Of a stretch of DNA of 64,000 bases, positions 16,613-24,697 are shown one piece after another (within the stretch, counting starts at the first letter, position 1; each line of letters opens with the position of its first letter). The position numbers and the translations under genes were made by a program. The stretch comes from an uncultured Vampirovibrio sp. (GTDB lineage Bacteria; Cyanobacteriota; Vampirovibrionia; Gastranaerophilales; Gastranaerophilaceae). The stretch is taken from positions 26,796 to 90,795 of the forward strand of contig CAJTNR010000006.1 of NCBI GenBank assembly GCA_910577635.1, in the 5' to 3' direction. The notes below the pieces were generated by a model. The model saw only the letters and a program-made list of their open reading frames with translations. It made no database searches and was not told the origin of the DNA.

Positions 16613-17746
16613 TTAAAACATAATATCAGGTATTCCATCCCCATCTATGTCAATTCCATCATACTGTCCATCCCCATCTATGTCAATTAATGTACCATCT
16701 ATTTTGCCGTCACCGTCAAGATCAATTCCGTCAAATTTGCCGTCACCATCAGTATCAATGAGTGTTGCATCTATTTTACCATCACCATTGAAATCAATTC
16801 CAAAACTAACTTCGCCGCTAAAACCGTGCTGAGCAATCTGTTCGTTCAGATATTTTTGGAATCTGCCGTCATTTAAAGCCTCTATCGCTTGCCCGCTTAT
16901 ACCAGATAATATTCCGTTTGCACCGGCCAATGTGGTAGAAATATAAGTTTCGCCACTGTCACCTATAGCTTTTGTAATATCTCTACCAAACATATCTTTT
17001 ATTTGTTCTTCTTCAGAACCGAAAAATTTTGCAAACAATGGTGAATGTTTAATAGTATGTAATAAATCTGGTAAAACCCTACCTTCATCTTCTGAAACCG
17101 GCGTATCATTTATTGCACTTGTTCCCCAATTGCTTCCACTCATAGAACTTCCTTTAAATGCAGGCAATGCAAAATGCTTTGCGTTGCCTGAACTATCTAT
17201 AAAAGCGGAAATACCTTCTGCTTGATCTACAAATATTCCATTTTCTTTATCTATGTATTTTCCGTTTAGCAAATCAATGTTTACACTACCATCAAAGTTT
17301 GTATAGATACCATTTTCAGGATCACAATAGTCAAAGCGTTCAGGTCGAATATCAATAGGAGTACCTTTTATGCTAAAAATACCATCATCTGCATCTGCTG
17401 ATAAAACACCCAAAGAAAGGGATTTTTCTGATGTATCAACATCTATTTGAGCATCAGTAAGAGCACTGTCAATAAAATTATCATCACTTATTAATAATCC
17501 TGCTGTTATACTTAAAAGGAATGGTGCACCGACCATTCCAATAACGCTTAATTTATCAACAAGGCTTTCTTCTTCATTTTTTTTACCATTGCCTTTGAAA
17601 GATAATGAAACATTTCTTTTTTCAAAAATATCAACCTGATTATATTTTTCTGTTGACATTGTATTGTAATCGGATATTTTAAAATTTGTTCCATTTTTGA
17701 AAATATTTTTTGTTTGTAAATTAGAGCCGATAGATTGAACTTGCAT
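16613..17746 (-). CDS. Protein with C-terminal Asp-Gly calcium-type repeats
   Basis: This 377-aa protein has a polar leader with the motif LSFKGNG (about residues 49-55), one hydrophobic segment (about 70-86, VIGMVGAPFLLSITAGLLI), a central region with repeated Asp/Asn-rich turns, and a C-terminal block (about 318-375) of six repeats of the form D-x-D/N-G-D-G-x-x-D, such as DTDGDGKFDGIDLDGDGKID. These resemble the calcium-binding loops of EF-hand, dockerin and thrombospondin type 3 repeats, which suggests an extracytoplasmic, calcium-stabilised surface protein. It is the first gene of the leftward operon. The function is unknown. Confidence 0.6.
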   Translation of the reverse strand: MQVQSIGSNLQTKNIFKNGTNFKISDYNTMSTEKYNQVDIFEKRNVSLSFKGNGKKNEEESLVDKLSVIGMVGAPFLLSITAGLLISDDNFIDSALTDAQIDVDTSEKSLSLGVLSADADDGIFSIKGTPIDIRPERFDYCDPENGIYTNFDGSVNIDLLNGKYIDKENGIFVDQAEGISAFIDSSGNAKHFALPAFKGSSMSGSNWGTSAINDTPVSEDEGRVLPDLLHTIKHSPLFAKFFGSEEEQIKDMFGRDITKAIGDSGETYISTTLAGANGILSGISGQAIEALNDGRFQKYLNEQIAQHGFSGEVSFGIDFNGDGKIDATLIDTDGDGKFDGIDLDGDGKIDGTLIDIDGDGQYDGIDIDGDGIPDIMF

Positions 17747-17762
17747 TACTATATCTTTCTTG

Positions 17763-17785
17763 AAATATTGCTACTTTCAATATTT
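17763..17785. promoter_or_regulatory. Inverted repeat in the leader of the element operon
   Basis: Arms AAATATTG and CAATATTT, separated by 7 bases, lie 17-39 bp upstream of the first operon gene, next to a TAAAAT-type -10 candidate on the minus strand. It is a plausible operator. Confidence 0.35.
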
Positions 17786-17863
17786 TATCATATAAAACTC
17801 GTGAATTATTTTTTTTGCTATAAAAATTAAATTATTGAAAAAAATTAACAATTACTTCATATT

Positions 17864-18043
17864 TTAACTTTTTCTGAATGATTCAATATCTAATTTTTTA
17901 ACGTATTTAACGTAATTTTCAGAATCAATATTATTCTTTTTTATGTCCGAAATAACAGCTTTTATGCTTTCATAGTTCATATTTTTTTCTTCAATTAAGA
18001 ACTTAATTAGCCTTATTCTATCTAAATTTTCAATTTCTTTCAT
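17864..18043 (-). CDS. Small ORF beside the attachment site
   Basis: This ORF encodes 59 aa (MKEIENLDRIRLIKFLIEEK to the end SFRKS), charged and helical, with no family I recognise. It begins 57 bp from the end of tRNA-Arg, the usual place for an integrase or excisionase in such elements, but it is too short for an integrase. The frame stays open a few codons upstream, so it could be the 3' remnant of a longer gene. No Shine-Dalgarno is evident. Confidence 0.4.
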   Translation of the reverse strand: MKEIENLDRIRLIKFLIEEKNMNYESIKAVISDIKKNNIDSENYVKYVKKLDIESFRKS

Positions 18044-18099
18044 CTTTTCAAAAATTTTTGTAGTAATTTTGTAGTATTTTCAAAAATAGGCACAAAAAA

Positions 18100-18173
18100 T
18101 ACGCCCGGCGCGATTCGAACGCGCGACCCTTTGCTTAGAAGGCAAATGCTCTATCCAGCTGAGCTACGGACGC
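18100..18173 (-). tRNA. tRNA-Arg (anticodon TCT)
   Basis: The 74-base sequence folds into a cloverleaf: acceptor GCGTCCG/CGGGCGT, D stem GCTC/GAGC, anticodon stem TTTGC/GCAAA with loop CTTCTAA, T stem GCGCG/CGCGC with loop TTCGAAT, and discriminator A. CCA is not encoded. It reads AGA codons. Its 3' half is duplicated at 10295-10335, and its 5' end is part of the tandem repeat at 18156-18398. Confidence 0.93.
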
Positions 18174-18398
18174 ATAATTTAAGTTATTCAATTGTCATTT
18201 CCCAGCTGAATAGAGCATTTTGCTGTTATTTTTTTGAAAGCTATCGCTTTCAATGGCAGCTGAGCTACGGACGCATAATTTAAGTTATTCAATTGTCATT
18301 TCCCAGCTGAATAGAGCATTTTGCTGTTATTTTTTTGAAAGCTATCGCTTTCAATGGCAGCTGAGCTACGGACGCATAATTTAAGTTATTCAATTGTC
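18156..18398. repeat. 101-bp tandem repeat built from tRNA-Arg pieces
   Basis: Three copies of CAGCTGAGCTACGGACGCAT plus TAATTTAAGTTATTCAATTGTC occur at 101-bp spacing, joined by two identical linkers. Each linker contains CAGCTGAATAGAGCATTTTGC, which resembles the tRNA D arm to anticodon stem in inverted orientation, and a small hairpin GAAAGC-TATC-GCTTTC. On the minus strand each unit therefore carries the tRNA promoter region and the first 18 tRNA bases. Confidence 0.85.
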
Positions 18399-18423
18399 CA
18401 ATTTAATTTTATCAGATAAATTG

Positions 18424-20151
18424 TTATTCGCAAGTATTTTTTTGATTTTTTATTGGGATTGTAATTCTAAAAATAGTTTTATAATCAGCTTCGTTTTCTA
18501 TAATGCCGCTAGTGAAAGAGATTTCACCTTTATGCTTTTCAATAATTTTTTTACAAATCGCAAGTCCTAAACCGGTTCCCTGCCCTTTCTTTTTTGTTGT
18601 AAAACCGGCTTGGAAGATATTGTCTTTATTTTTTTCGCTGATTCCTGCGCCATTATCAAGAATTTCAACAACCAAAGAGTCATTATTCGTCCTTGTTTTT
18701 AGTTTAATTTTTCCTAAGTAATTATTATCTTTGTTTTTTATTTCCTCAATTGAATGAAGCGCATTCATAAGAATATTCAAAAAAACCTGATTCAACATAT
18801 TAGGATAACAATTAACAAGAGGAATATCCCCCCAGTCTCGAATAATTTCATAACCGTTTTTAGTTTTATGGTGAATTAAATCCAGGGTTAGATCAAGTTC
18901 TGAGTTAATATTTGCCTCTTGAAGAGTGGTTTCATCTAGTCTTACAAAGCGTTTTAGTGATTGAACAATGGTTGTAATTCTTTTTATGGCTTCTTTATCA
19001 ACTGAATTAATTTCTTTAAGGATTTTTAATTGAGAAGAACTATAGTTTTCAAAAGCTTTTTTCATCATTTCATTATTAGCACTAATTGCACCTAAGGGGG
19101 TATTAATTTCATGTGCAACGGATGCTACTAATTGTCCTAAAGAAGCCATTTTTTCTGAATTTATTAACTGCAGCTGGGTTTCTTTTAGTTCTTTAATTGT
19201 ACTTTCAAGTTCTTCTTTTTTTTGCGATATCTGGTGAAACAAGCTGGCTTGTATTAAAGAAGAGGATACAACCATTGAAATTCCGACTAAAAGTTCGCGT
19301 TCTTGAGCCTGGATATCTTTTTTGGGAGTAAAAATAACAGCAATTCCATAAAGCTGGGAGTTTTTTAGAATCGGCATTATAATTCGAATTGTTGAATTAA
19401 GAAGAGGAATACTTGCTCCTTCGTGTTCTTTTAAACAGGGCTGAATTGAATTAATCCCTGCGTGCAATTCGTCTGTCAGTTTTTTTGAATATGTAACTTT
19501 TTCTCCTATTTGAGGAGCATAGACATTAGGATAAGTGTACTTTATAATAAAATTATCTTTATTATATTCGGCAAAATAGCCTTTATTGGCTCCAAAAACA
19601 ATACTCAGCTCTTTTAGTGATTTTTCAATCAACTGTTTAATATCCAGCTCGTTTTTAATACTAATTGAAATTCGATTCAAAAGAGCCATTTTAACCGCTT
19701 GATTCTGTGCTTTAGAATTAGTTGAAGCAAACTCAATATTCTGAATCCTTAATCTTTCGTTTTCTTCTTTTAGTTTTTCTCTTTCTAGTTCATCTGTAAT
19801 ATCGTAAAAATAAACAATCCGAAAACGGTTTTTAACGCTAAAAGCCTTGATTGTAAAGTGGTAGAATCTGTCTTCTTCTTTTTGATAAGTTACATAGGTT
19901 GTAAAATTAATATTCTTATTGATTGCACTAATTATGGGGTTATAAGTTCTTAAATCTTCAGATTTTAAAAAACACATTTGATATGAAAACTTATAGCTGA
20001 GTTTTTTTAAACACTCAGTCCCTTTTTGCGAACTATAATCACCGAAAATTTTTTGAAAAGAGATATTATGATATAAAACTTCTGTTTTTTTATCATAAAT
20101 TATAATCGGTTCTTCTAAGTTATGGTAGAAGTTAATTAAAGCGTTGCTCAT
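18424..20151 (-). CDS. PAS-GAF sensor histidine kinase
   Basis: A 575-aa cytoplasmic two-component kinase with no membrane segment. The order is PAS-like domain (about 8-115), coiled coil, GAF-like domain (about 165-300), coiled coil, HisKA with the H box SVAHEINTPLGA near residue 345, and HATPase with N box NILMNALHSIE, G1 DNGAGIS and G2 GTGLGLAICKKIIEKHKG. It should sense an internal signal and phosphorylate a response regulator. It follows a coiled-coil protein gene with a one-base overlap (TAATG), so the two are translationally coupled. No regulator gene is adjacent; the closest is at 23265. Confidence 0.9.
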   Translation of the reverse strand: MSNALINFYHNLEEPIIIYDKKTEVLYHNISFQKIFGDYSSQKGTECLKKLSYKFSYQMCFLKSEDLRTYNPIISAINKNINFTTYVTYQKEEDRFYHFTIKAFSVKNRFRIVYFYDITDELEREKLKEENERLRIQNIEFASTNSKAQNQAVKMALLNRISISIKNELDIKQLIEKSLKELSIVFGANKGYFAEYNKDNFIIKYTYPNVYAPQIGEKVTYSKKLTDELHAGINSIQPCLKEHEGASIPLLNSTIRIIMPILKNSQLYGIAVIFTPKKDIQAQERELLVGISMVVSSSLIQASLFHQISQKKEELESTIKELKETQLQLINSEKMASLGQLVASVAHEINTPLGAISANNEMMKKAFENYSSSQLKILKEINSVDKEAIKRITTIVQSLKRFVRLDETTLQEANINSELDLTLDLIHHKTKNGYEIIRDWGDIPLVNCYPNMLNQVFLNILMNALHSIEEIKNKDNNYLGKIKLKTRTNNDSLVVEILDNGAGISEKNKDNIFQAGFTTKKKGQGTGLGLAICKKIIEKHKGEISFTSGIIENEADYKTIFRITIPIKNQKNTCE

Positions 20152-20783
20152 TATAGTTCTTGATTATCTTTTTTGGTATACAAACCAAAAGGAAGCTGTT
20201 GGAAACTTGCAAGTTCGTTTTTTAATACAAAAACCTGTTTGTTGAGTGAGTTAACCTGGTTTCGCAAGTTTTCATTCTCAGTTTTAGATCGAATCAGCTC
20301 AACTATAATTTCATCGAATCCATCCATCTTTTCACTTAGAATTTCACTCATTTTTTTAATTAAATTATTCTCAAGTTTCAAAAGACTGTTTTGTATTTGA
20401 ATTGTTTGATTGTTGTTGTTTGCAATAGGGAAAATTGATTCTGTTTTAATTCTGTTTTTTGCTTTTTGCAAAAAATTGATTTTTTTATTGGTGTCAAGTT
20501 CAGGTTCAGGAGCAACTTCAATGGTTGATTGCTGGATAAATTCCTCTTTTTTTGCGATATGCTGCGCTTGCTCGTATAATTCCTTCATTTTTTTTAAGAT
20601 ATCAACATCATCCCTTGTAAAGTAAGCGTTTCCAAAGGAATCTGTTTTGGGTTTTAAACAAGCTTTCTTGCATAAAGAAACAACCTGTTCAATATCTGTA
20701 TTAAGGATAACTTCAAGTTCCTCTACATTGACTTTTTGTTCCTGCTGCAGTTTTTGTACTGTATTGAATAGTGATTCTTGCAC
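20151..20783 (-). CDS. MerR-like winged-helix plus coiled-coil protein
   Basis: This 210-aa protein has an N-terminal region (about 15-70) that resembles a MerR-type winged helix (a helix pair, then FGNAYFTRDDVDILKKMKEL), a polar linker, and a C-terminal coiled coil (about 125-195). It could be a DNA-binding or cytoskeletal adaptor. The one-base overlap with the downstream histidine kinase suggests a shared pathway, perhaps controlling or scaffolding the kinase. I do not recognise a named family, and DNA binding is inference. Confidence 0.55.
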   Translation of the reverse strand: MQESLFNTVQKLQQEQKVNVEELEVILNTDIEQVVSLCKKACLKPKTDSFGNAYFTRDDVDILKKMKELYEQAQHIAKKEEFIQQSTIEVAPEPELDTNKKINFLQKAKNRIKTESIFPIANNNNQTIQIQNSLLKLENNLIKKMSEILSEKMDGFDEIIVELIRSKTENENLRNQVNSLNKQVFVLKNELASFQQLPFGLYTKKDNQEL

Positions 20784-20925
20784 TGTGAATCTTTCTCCCC
20801 CTTGTCGACCAATAAATATATTTATTATTATAGAATAGAAACCTAAAAAAAGAAAATATGTTGCAAAAATTTCATAAAATTTAATATTTGTAGTATTATA
20901 TTAAAATAATGAGGAGTTTAGAATA

Positions 20926-21543
20926 ATGGAAAAGAAAAAAGGTCTTTTTATAACCTTTGAAGGAATAGATGGATCTGGAAAAACAACCCAGCTTGAACTT
21001 GTTGATAAATATCTTAAAGAAAAAAACCTAAAAACGCTCTTAACACTTGAGCCGGGAGGATGTGAGCTGGGCAAGAACATAAGACAAATTCTTCTTCATT
21101 ATGATTCCTATGTTAATGATACTGCAGAACTCTTTCTTTATCTTGCGGATAGAGCCCAGCATACAGATACTGTCATTCTAAAAGGATTAAAGGAAGGAAG
21201 TATTGTTTTGTGCGACAGATTCATTGATTCAACCGCCGCTTATCAAGGATACGGGCGCGGGTTTGATCTTGAAAAAATCGATTATCTTAATAAAGCTGCA
21301 ACTTTAGGTTTAGTTCCTGACTTAACTTTTGTTTTTGATATTGATCTTGAAACAGCGCAAAAAAGAGTCGGAAAAACCAAAGACAGAATGGAAAAAGAAA
21401 AACTTGAGTTCCACAAAAAAGTAAAAGAAGGGTATTTGGATTTAGCAAAAAAATATCCTGATAGGATAAAAGTAATAGATTCAACCCAATCAATTGAAAA
21501 AATTCATTTTGAGGTTAGAAAAATAATAGATAAGGTGCTATGA
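20926..21543 (+). CDS. tmk: Thymidylate kinase
   Basis: Thymidylate kinase phosphorylates dTMP to dTDP for DNA synthesis. The 205-aa protein shows the P loop FEGIDGSGKTTQ (residues 10-21), the substrate motif EPGG (residue 42 region, with Cys in place of the usual Thr), DRFIDSTAAYQGYGRG, and a lid region with KDRMEKEKLEFH. A GAGGAG ribosome site precedes the ATG. A TPR-protein gene overlaps its stop by 4 bp (ATGA). Confidence 0.95.
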   Translation: MEKKKGLFITFEGIDGSGKTTQLELVDKYLKEKNLKTLLTLEPGGCELGKNIRQILLHYDSYVNDTAELFLYLADRAQHTDTVILKGLKEGSIVLCDRFIDSTAAYQGYGRGFDLEKIDYLNKAATLGLVPDLTFVFDIDLETAQKRVGKTKDRMEKEKLEFHKKVKEGYLDLAKKYPDRIKVIDSTQSIEKIHFEVRKIIDKVL

Positions 21544-23189
21544 AAAAAATAACATTATTATTAAGTTTATTATTATTCACTTCCAATGTTCAAGGAAGCC
21601 TTTTTTACGATATTAACACAGGAGTTTCGCTTTTTTATCAAAACAAAACCCAGGAAGCCAAAACCTACTTTATCAACTACATTAACTCTAACCCTTCTGA
21701 TAAAGACGGATATTTCTGGCTTGCTAAAAGCTATAATGCATTGAATGATACTAAAAATGCTAAAATTAACTTTAAAAAGGCTTATAACTTAGCAAGTATT
21801 CAAAAAAATATTGAAAAAATAAATATTTCCCAAGAGGATGATTCAAGCATTGATGATTACTTTGATATGGCAGTATCATACTTTGAAGCGAAAAACTACA
21901 AAGAAGCGGATTTTTATGCCGATTTAATGCTGAGACTGGATTCTAAATCCAAAAGCGCATATTATCTTAAAGCAAGGGTGCAAAAGGCTCTTGGCAACAA
22001 AGATAAAGCAATTGAGTACTTGAACAAGGCAGTTTTATTTGATAATACTTTTTTATATACCAACTTAGCGAAAAGTCTTGGAGTAAAAACTGCTCCTAAA
22101 GCAACTAAGGAAATGTATGATATATTAGCGCTGGAATCACTTTATAGCGGCAATATTAACAATGCTATTATTAACTATAAAAAGTTTCTGGAATTTGAGC
22201 CAGATAATATTGATGCTCTTAATTCTTTATCTGATTTGTATATCAAGAATAAGGAATTAAACAAAGCAAAACTCACTGTTGAAGAAGCTCTTAGGGTTAA
22301 ACCAAACAGCATTTGGGCATATTTAAACGAAGCAAAAATTTATGAGCTTAATAATCCTGCTAAAGTTGAACCTACCCTTCTTAAGGCTTACAAAATCAAT
22401 CCTAATAATAAAGAAGTTATCTTAAAATTGGGTAATTATTACTTGCTGCAAAAAGATTTTTTCCAATCTAAAAAATACTTTGAGAATTTAATAACTATTG
22501 ATGACACTTCCTATGAAGGATACTTTGGATACATCTATTCTCTTGTTGAGTTGGGAGAATTAAGCAAAGCTCAAACTTATATTAGAAAAATGAACCATGT
22601 TAAACAAAAAAATGGCGAAATCGACTTTTTATTAGCGAAAATCTGCATTAATCAAGGGCAGTTTATAAGTGCTAAAGATTATCTTGAGGAAGCTATTAAA
22701 AAAGAGAATAATCCATCTTATTACCTGGAGCTTGCAAAAATTAACTATTTGTTAGCAGACTTTAAAGAATCCTTGAATAATTTGGAGTTTGTTTCTTCGA
22801 ATAATGAGGCTAAAGAGTATTTGATTAAAAACTACATTAAACTAAAAGATACAAAAAGCGCTCTTGAAGTGCCTTTTGATAAAGATAGATTAATATATAA
22901 ATACAATTTGTATGAAATTTATTCAATTAGAAAAGAAAATGAAAAAGCAAAAGCACTTCTAAAGGACGCTAAAAGTAAAAAACCTGTATCTGAACAGGAT
23001 TATATTGACTTAGCTCAAATTAACTATGAACAAAAAAATATTCCAAGTGCAATTAAAACACTCGATTCAATGATTAAGAAATATCCTAATAGCAAAAGAG
23101 GATACATTGAGAAGATAAAGATCTACTTTTTAGAGGAAAATCAAGAAAAGCTTAAAGAAACTATACAAAAACTTCAAGAAATAAACTAG
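21540..23189 (+). CDS. Exported tetratricopeptide-repeat protein
   Basis: The 549-aa product has a signal peptide (MKKITLLLSLLLFTSNVQGS) and then a series of TPR-like helical pairs from about residue 25 to the end, with typical A/G-x-Y spacing (for example NALNDTKNAKINFKKAYNLA and KALGNKDKAIEYLNKAVLFD). It is probably a periplasmic or membrane-associated scaffold for protein assembly. It overlaps tmk by 4 bp, though the functional link is unclear. Two other exported TPR proteins occur at 27734 and 57282. Confidence 0.8.
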   Translation: MKKITLLLSLLLFTSNVQGSLFYDINTGVSLFYQNKTQEAKTYFINYINSNPSDKDGYFWLAKSYNALNDTKNAKINFKKAYNLASIQKNIEKINISQEDDSSIDDYFDMAVSYFEAKNYKEADFYADLMLRLDSKSKSAYYLKARVQKALGNKDKAIEYLNKAVLFDNTFLYTNLAKSLGVKTAPKATKEMYDILALESLYSGNINNAIINYKKFLEFEPDNIDALNSLSDLYIKNKELNKAKLTVEEALRVKPNSIWAYLNEAKIYELNNPAKVEPTLLKAYKINPNNKEVILKLGNYYLLQKDFFQSKKYFENLITIDDTSYEGYFGYIYSLVELGELSKAQTYIRKMNHVKQKNGEIDFLLAKICINQGQFISAKDYLEEAIKKENNPSYYLELAKINYLLADFKESLNNLEFVSSNNEAKEYLIKNYIKLKDTKSALEVPFDKDRLIYKYNLYEIYSIRKENEKAKALLKDAKSKKPVSEQDYIDLAQINYEQKNIPSAIKTLDSMIKKYPNSKRGYIEKIKIYFLEENQEKLKETIQKLQEIN

Positions 23190-23264
23190 CCAGGCGGGTA
23201 ATATACAAAAGAGGCTGTATTTAATAATATCATTATAAAGTAATTAACCGGGTATGGCTAAACA

Positions 23265-23927
23265 ATGGACCTTGTTACAGTATTTATAGTTGATGACTAC
23301 TTATTAACAAGAATTGCCCTGAGGCAATATATAAACAACAATAGTTCTTTGAAGCTTATAGGAGATTTTTCCAATGCTAAAGACTGTATTAATCAGCTAA
23401 AAACACTCCAGCCCGATGTAATTCTTATGGATATTGAGCTTTTTGGAATTAATGGATTGGAAGCAACGAAAATTATAACTCAAAAATATCCTAATATTAA
23501 AGTTATAATTCATACTTCTTTTAATTCAGATGAAAGAATCCTTGCTGCAATGTCCAGCGGTGCCAGCGGGTATTGTTTGAAGAATGATTATTCTAATTTG
23601 AATAAAATAATAGAAAATACAGTAGTGCAGAAGAATTTCTGTGTTGATCTTGAACTGGCAAAAAGTGCTTTTTCTAAAATTCCATTAGGTAATATTTATG
23701 ATTTTGAAAATTATTATGAATATCAAAGACTTAAGAATTTGTTAACCGAAAGAGAACTTGAAGTTTTGGGTTTAATGGTTGAAGGAAAAACTAATTCTCA
23801 GATTGCAGATGAAATTATAGTTTCAACAAACACCGCAAAAGCTCATGTTGGTAATATCTTAACTAAATTCTCCGTTAATGACAGAGTCCAGGCTGTAGTC
23901 AAGGCAGTAAGAGCTAATTTATTCTAA
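23265..23927 (+). CDS. NarL/FixJ-family response regulator
   Basis: A 220-aa two-domain regulator. The receiver domain (1-120) has the acidic pair Asp10/Asp11, the phospho-acceptor Asp56 (DVILMDIEL), a Thr/Ser switch (IIHTSF) and Lys in GYCLKND. The C-terminal LuxR-type helix-turn-helix (about 155-215) has LTERELEVLGLMVEGKTNSQ and the usual TAKAHVGNIL helix. It binds DNA when phosphorylated. A kinase-like gene follows after 11 bp and is its likely partner. No clear Shine-Dalgarno precedes the ATG. Confidence 0.93.
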   Translation: MDLVTVFIVDDYLLTRIALRQYINNNSSLKLIGDFSNAKDCINQLKTLQPDVILMDIELFGINGLEATKIITQKYPNIKVIIHTSFNSDERILAAMSSGASGYCLKNDYSNLNKIIENTVVQKNFCVDLELAKSAFSKIPLGNIYDFENYYEYQRLKNLLTERELEVLGLMVEGKTNSQIADEIIVSTNTAKAHVGNILTKFSVNDRVQAVVKAVRANLF

Positions 23928-23938
23928 AAAAGGAAGCT

Positions 23939-24697
23939 ATGTTTACAAAAAAAAGATTAAGAAAAGTCTATAAAGAAAAAATTAGACGAATTAATAGCAA
24001 ATATCAAAAAAAATTGCAGGCTGAAAGAAACAAATTCAACTGTATTCTAACGCACGATATTAAAACGCCCCTTTTAGCGCAGATTCAGAGTCTCGAGCTT
24101 TTGTTGAAAGGAGAGTTTGGAGCGTTGAATCAAAACTTAAAAGAAATTGTAAGTGAGATTCTTAATTCTAATTGTTTTTTATATGAAATTGTCACTAATA
24201 CGATATTCTTAACCAAATATGAAAATGAAAAACCAAAGCTAAAGTTAGAAGATATTGATATTATCGAACAAATTAGGGATTGTTGTATTAATATTCAAAA
24301 CTACACAAAAGATAAAGGTCAGGATATTGTCGTAAAATCCAATAAATCAAAGAAAATTAAGCTTTATGCTGATAGAAAATTAATTCAAAAAATTATCTTT
24401 AATCTTTTATCGAGTTCTTCCAGTCTGGGTTTTGAGAACTCAAGAATTGAAATTACAGTCAAGGAGAATAAAAACTCTGTTTCTTTTCTAACAAAAAACA
24501 AATCGATTTATATGACCAAAGAAAAAATAAAAAGCCTTTTTGAGGAGAAAAAAAATCTGTGCGATTTTAACCAGCTTGGGATGAGCTTAAACCTCAATAT
24601 TGCAAAAAAACTCATTAAAGCCCACAACTGGGATATAATCGCTCAATCGCAAAAGAATAATTCTTCAATTTTTGGTTTCGTTGCACTAAAAAAGTAG
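23939..24697 (+). CDS. Histidine-kinase-like protein with a degenerate ATPase domain
   Basis: A 252-aa cytoplasmic protein. A basic coiled-coil start leads to an H box (CILTHDIKTPLLAQ, His near residue 39) and a dimerisation helix pair. The HATPase region is eroded: the N box reads KIIFNLLSSSSSLG without the usual Asn-Ala pair, no DxGxG G1 box is visible, and the G2 box is LGMSLNLNIAKKLIKAH. It may have lost autokinase activity and act as a phosphatase or phosphotransfer scaffold for the preceding response regulator. AAAAGGAAG precedes the ATG. It overlaps the next, convergent gene by 12 bp. Confidence 0.75.
   Translation: MFTKKRLRKVYKEKIRRINSKYQKKLQAERNKFNCILTHDIKTPLLAQIQSLELLLKGEFGALNQNLKEIVSEILNSNCFLYEIVTNTIFLTKYENEKPKLKLEDIDIIEQIRDCCINIQNYTKDKGQDIVVKSNKSKKIKLYADRKLIQKIIFNLLSSSSSLGFENSRIEITVKENKNSVSFLTKNKSIYMTKEKIKSLFEEKKNLCDFNQLGMSLNLNIAKKLIKAHNWDIIAQSQKNNSSIFGFVALKK

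Larger units (their letters stand above)
10295..18140. mobile_element. Candidate integrated element in tRNA-Arg(TCT)
   Basis: The 7.8-kb segment lies between the displaced tRNA-Arg half and the intact tRNA-Arg. It carries a Fic remnant, a truncated gene, a six-gene leftward operon of unknown proteins, and a small ORF next to the tRNA. No integrase or excisionase is recognisable, so the element is either decayed, mobilised in trans, or the bracket is a footprint of an older insertion. Confidence 0.55.

Noticed and set aside
10295..18173. Integrase gene within the tRNA-bounded interval
   Set aside because: No reading frame has the R-H-R-Y pattern or the length of a tyrosine recombinase, and no serine recombinase start is visible.
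18174..18398. CRISPR array
   Set aside because: The repeats are 101-bp tandem units with identical linkers, not short repeats with unique spacers, and no cas gene is present.
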